Position numbers and translations under genes: made by a program | The notes under the pieces: model-generated | Told to the model about the DNA's origin: nothing | What the model saw: the letters and a program-made list of their open reading frames with translations, nothing else | Database searches by the model: none | Source: Planctomycetaceae bacterium | Lineage (GTDB): Bacteria; Planctomycetota; Planctomycetia; Pirellulales; Pirellulaceae | Assembly: GCA_012965455.1 (NCBI GenBank) | Contig: DTSG01000007.1 | Coordinates: forward strand, 1 to 6,084 | Length of the DNA stretch: 6,084 nt | Direction: 5' to 3' | In this document: piece after piece, positions 6,082 through 6,084 of the stretch | Layout: every line of letters starts with the position of its first letter | Position numbering within the stretch: position 1 is the first letter of the stretch

Positions 6082-6084
6082 CAC
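6068..6084 (+). CDS. Probable start of the next gene (expected fliG), truncated by the window edge
   Basis: Possible starts overlap the end of fliF: ATG-ATG at 6068 and 6071 (reading MMDHD) or ATG at 6078, which forms an ATGA overlap with the fliF stop at 6079-6081. The two options are in different frames and too few bases remain to choose. fliG is expected only because fliF-fliG is a common gene order. Confidence 0.3.

Overview
This window is a flagellar gene locus from a Gram-negative bacterium, most likely a planctomycete of the Pirellula/Rhodopirellula type. That assignment is inferred from the wording of the malate dehydrogenase and from the divergent, enlarged or trimmed forms of FliP, FliN and FliF. 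No rRNA or other marker is present to confirm it. Base composition looks near 50% GC and even along the window, with no sign of recent transfer.

Layout: positions 1-2582 hold a minus-strand operon that reads right to left as fliN-like, fliO, fliP, fliQ, and then the first 35 bases of a gene that is very probably fliR. These encode part of the motor-switch C-ring (FliN) and the membrane export gate of the flagellar type III secretion system (FliO/P/Q/R). Positions 2583-2876 are a divergent control region with a 13-bp tandem repeat close to fliN and a candidate promoter for the plus-strand gene. The plus strand then carries mdh (NAD-dependent malate dehydrogenase, 2877-3818), a 149-bp gap with a candidate promoter, a short ATPase-only histidine-kinase-like gene (3968-4468), and fliF (MS-ring, 4525-6081). 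The last few bases probably hold the start of the next gene, expected to be fliG.

How the parts fit: FliF builds the MS-ring, and its C-terminal tail carries the FliG-binding signature. FliN belongs to the C-ring that FliG links to FliF. FliP, FliQ and FliR form the export gate inside the MS-ring, and FliO helps assemble FliP. The window is therefore the junction between two flagellar transcription units pointing away from each other, with a TCA-cycle gene and an orphan kinase ATPase domain between them.

The most unusual item is the kinase-like gene. It has all the ATP-binding boxes of an NtrB/FleS-type sensor kinase but begins just after the place where the phospho-accepting histidine domain should be. 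An in-frame stop lies three codons upstream, and no remnant of the missing domain is visible. I see no IS element, CRISPR array, tRNA or rRNA, and no gene-free stretch longer than 300 bases.
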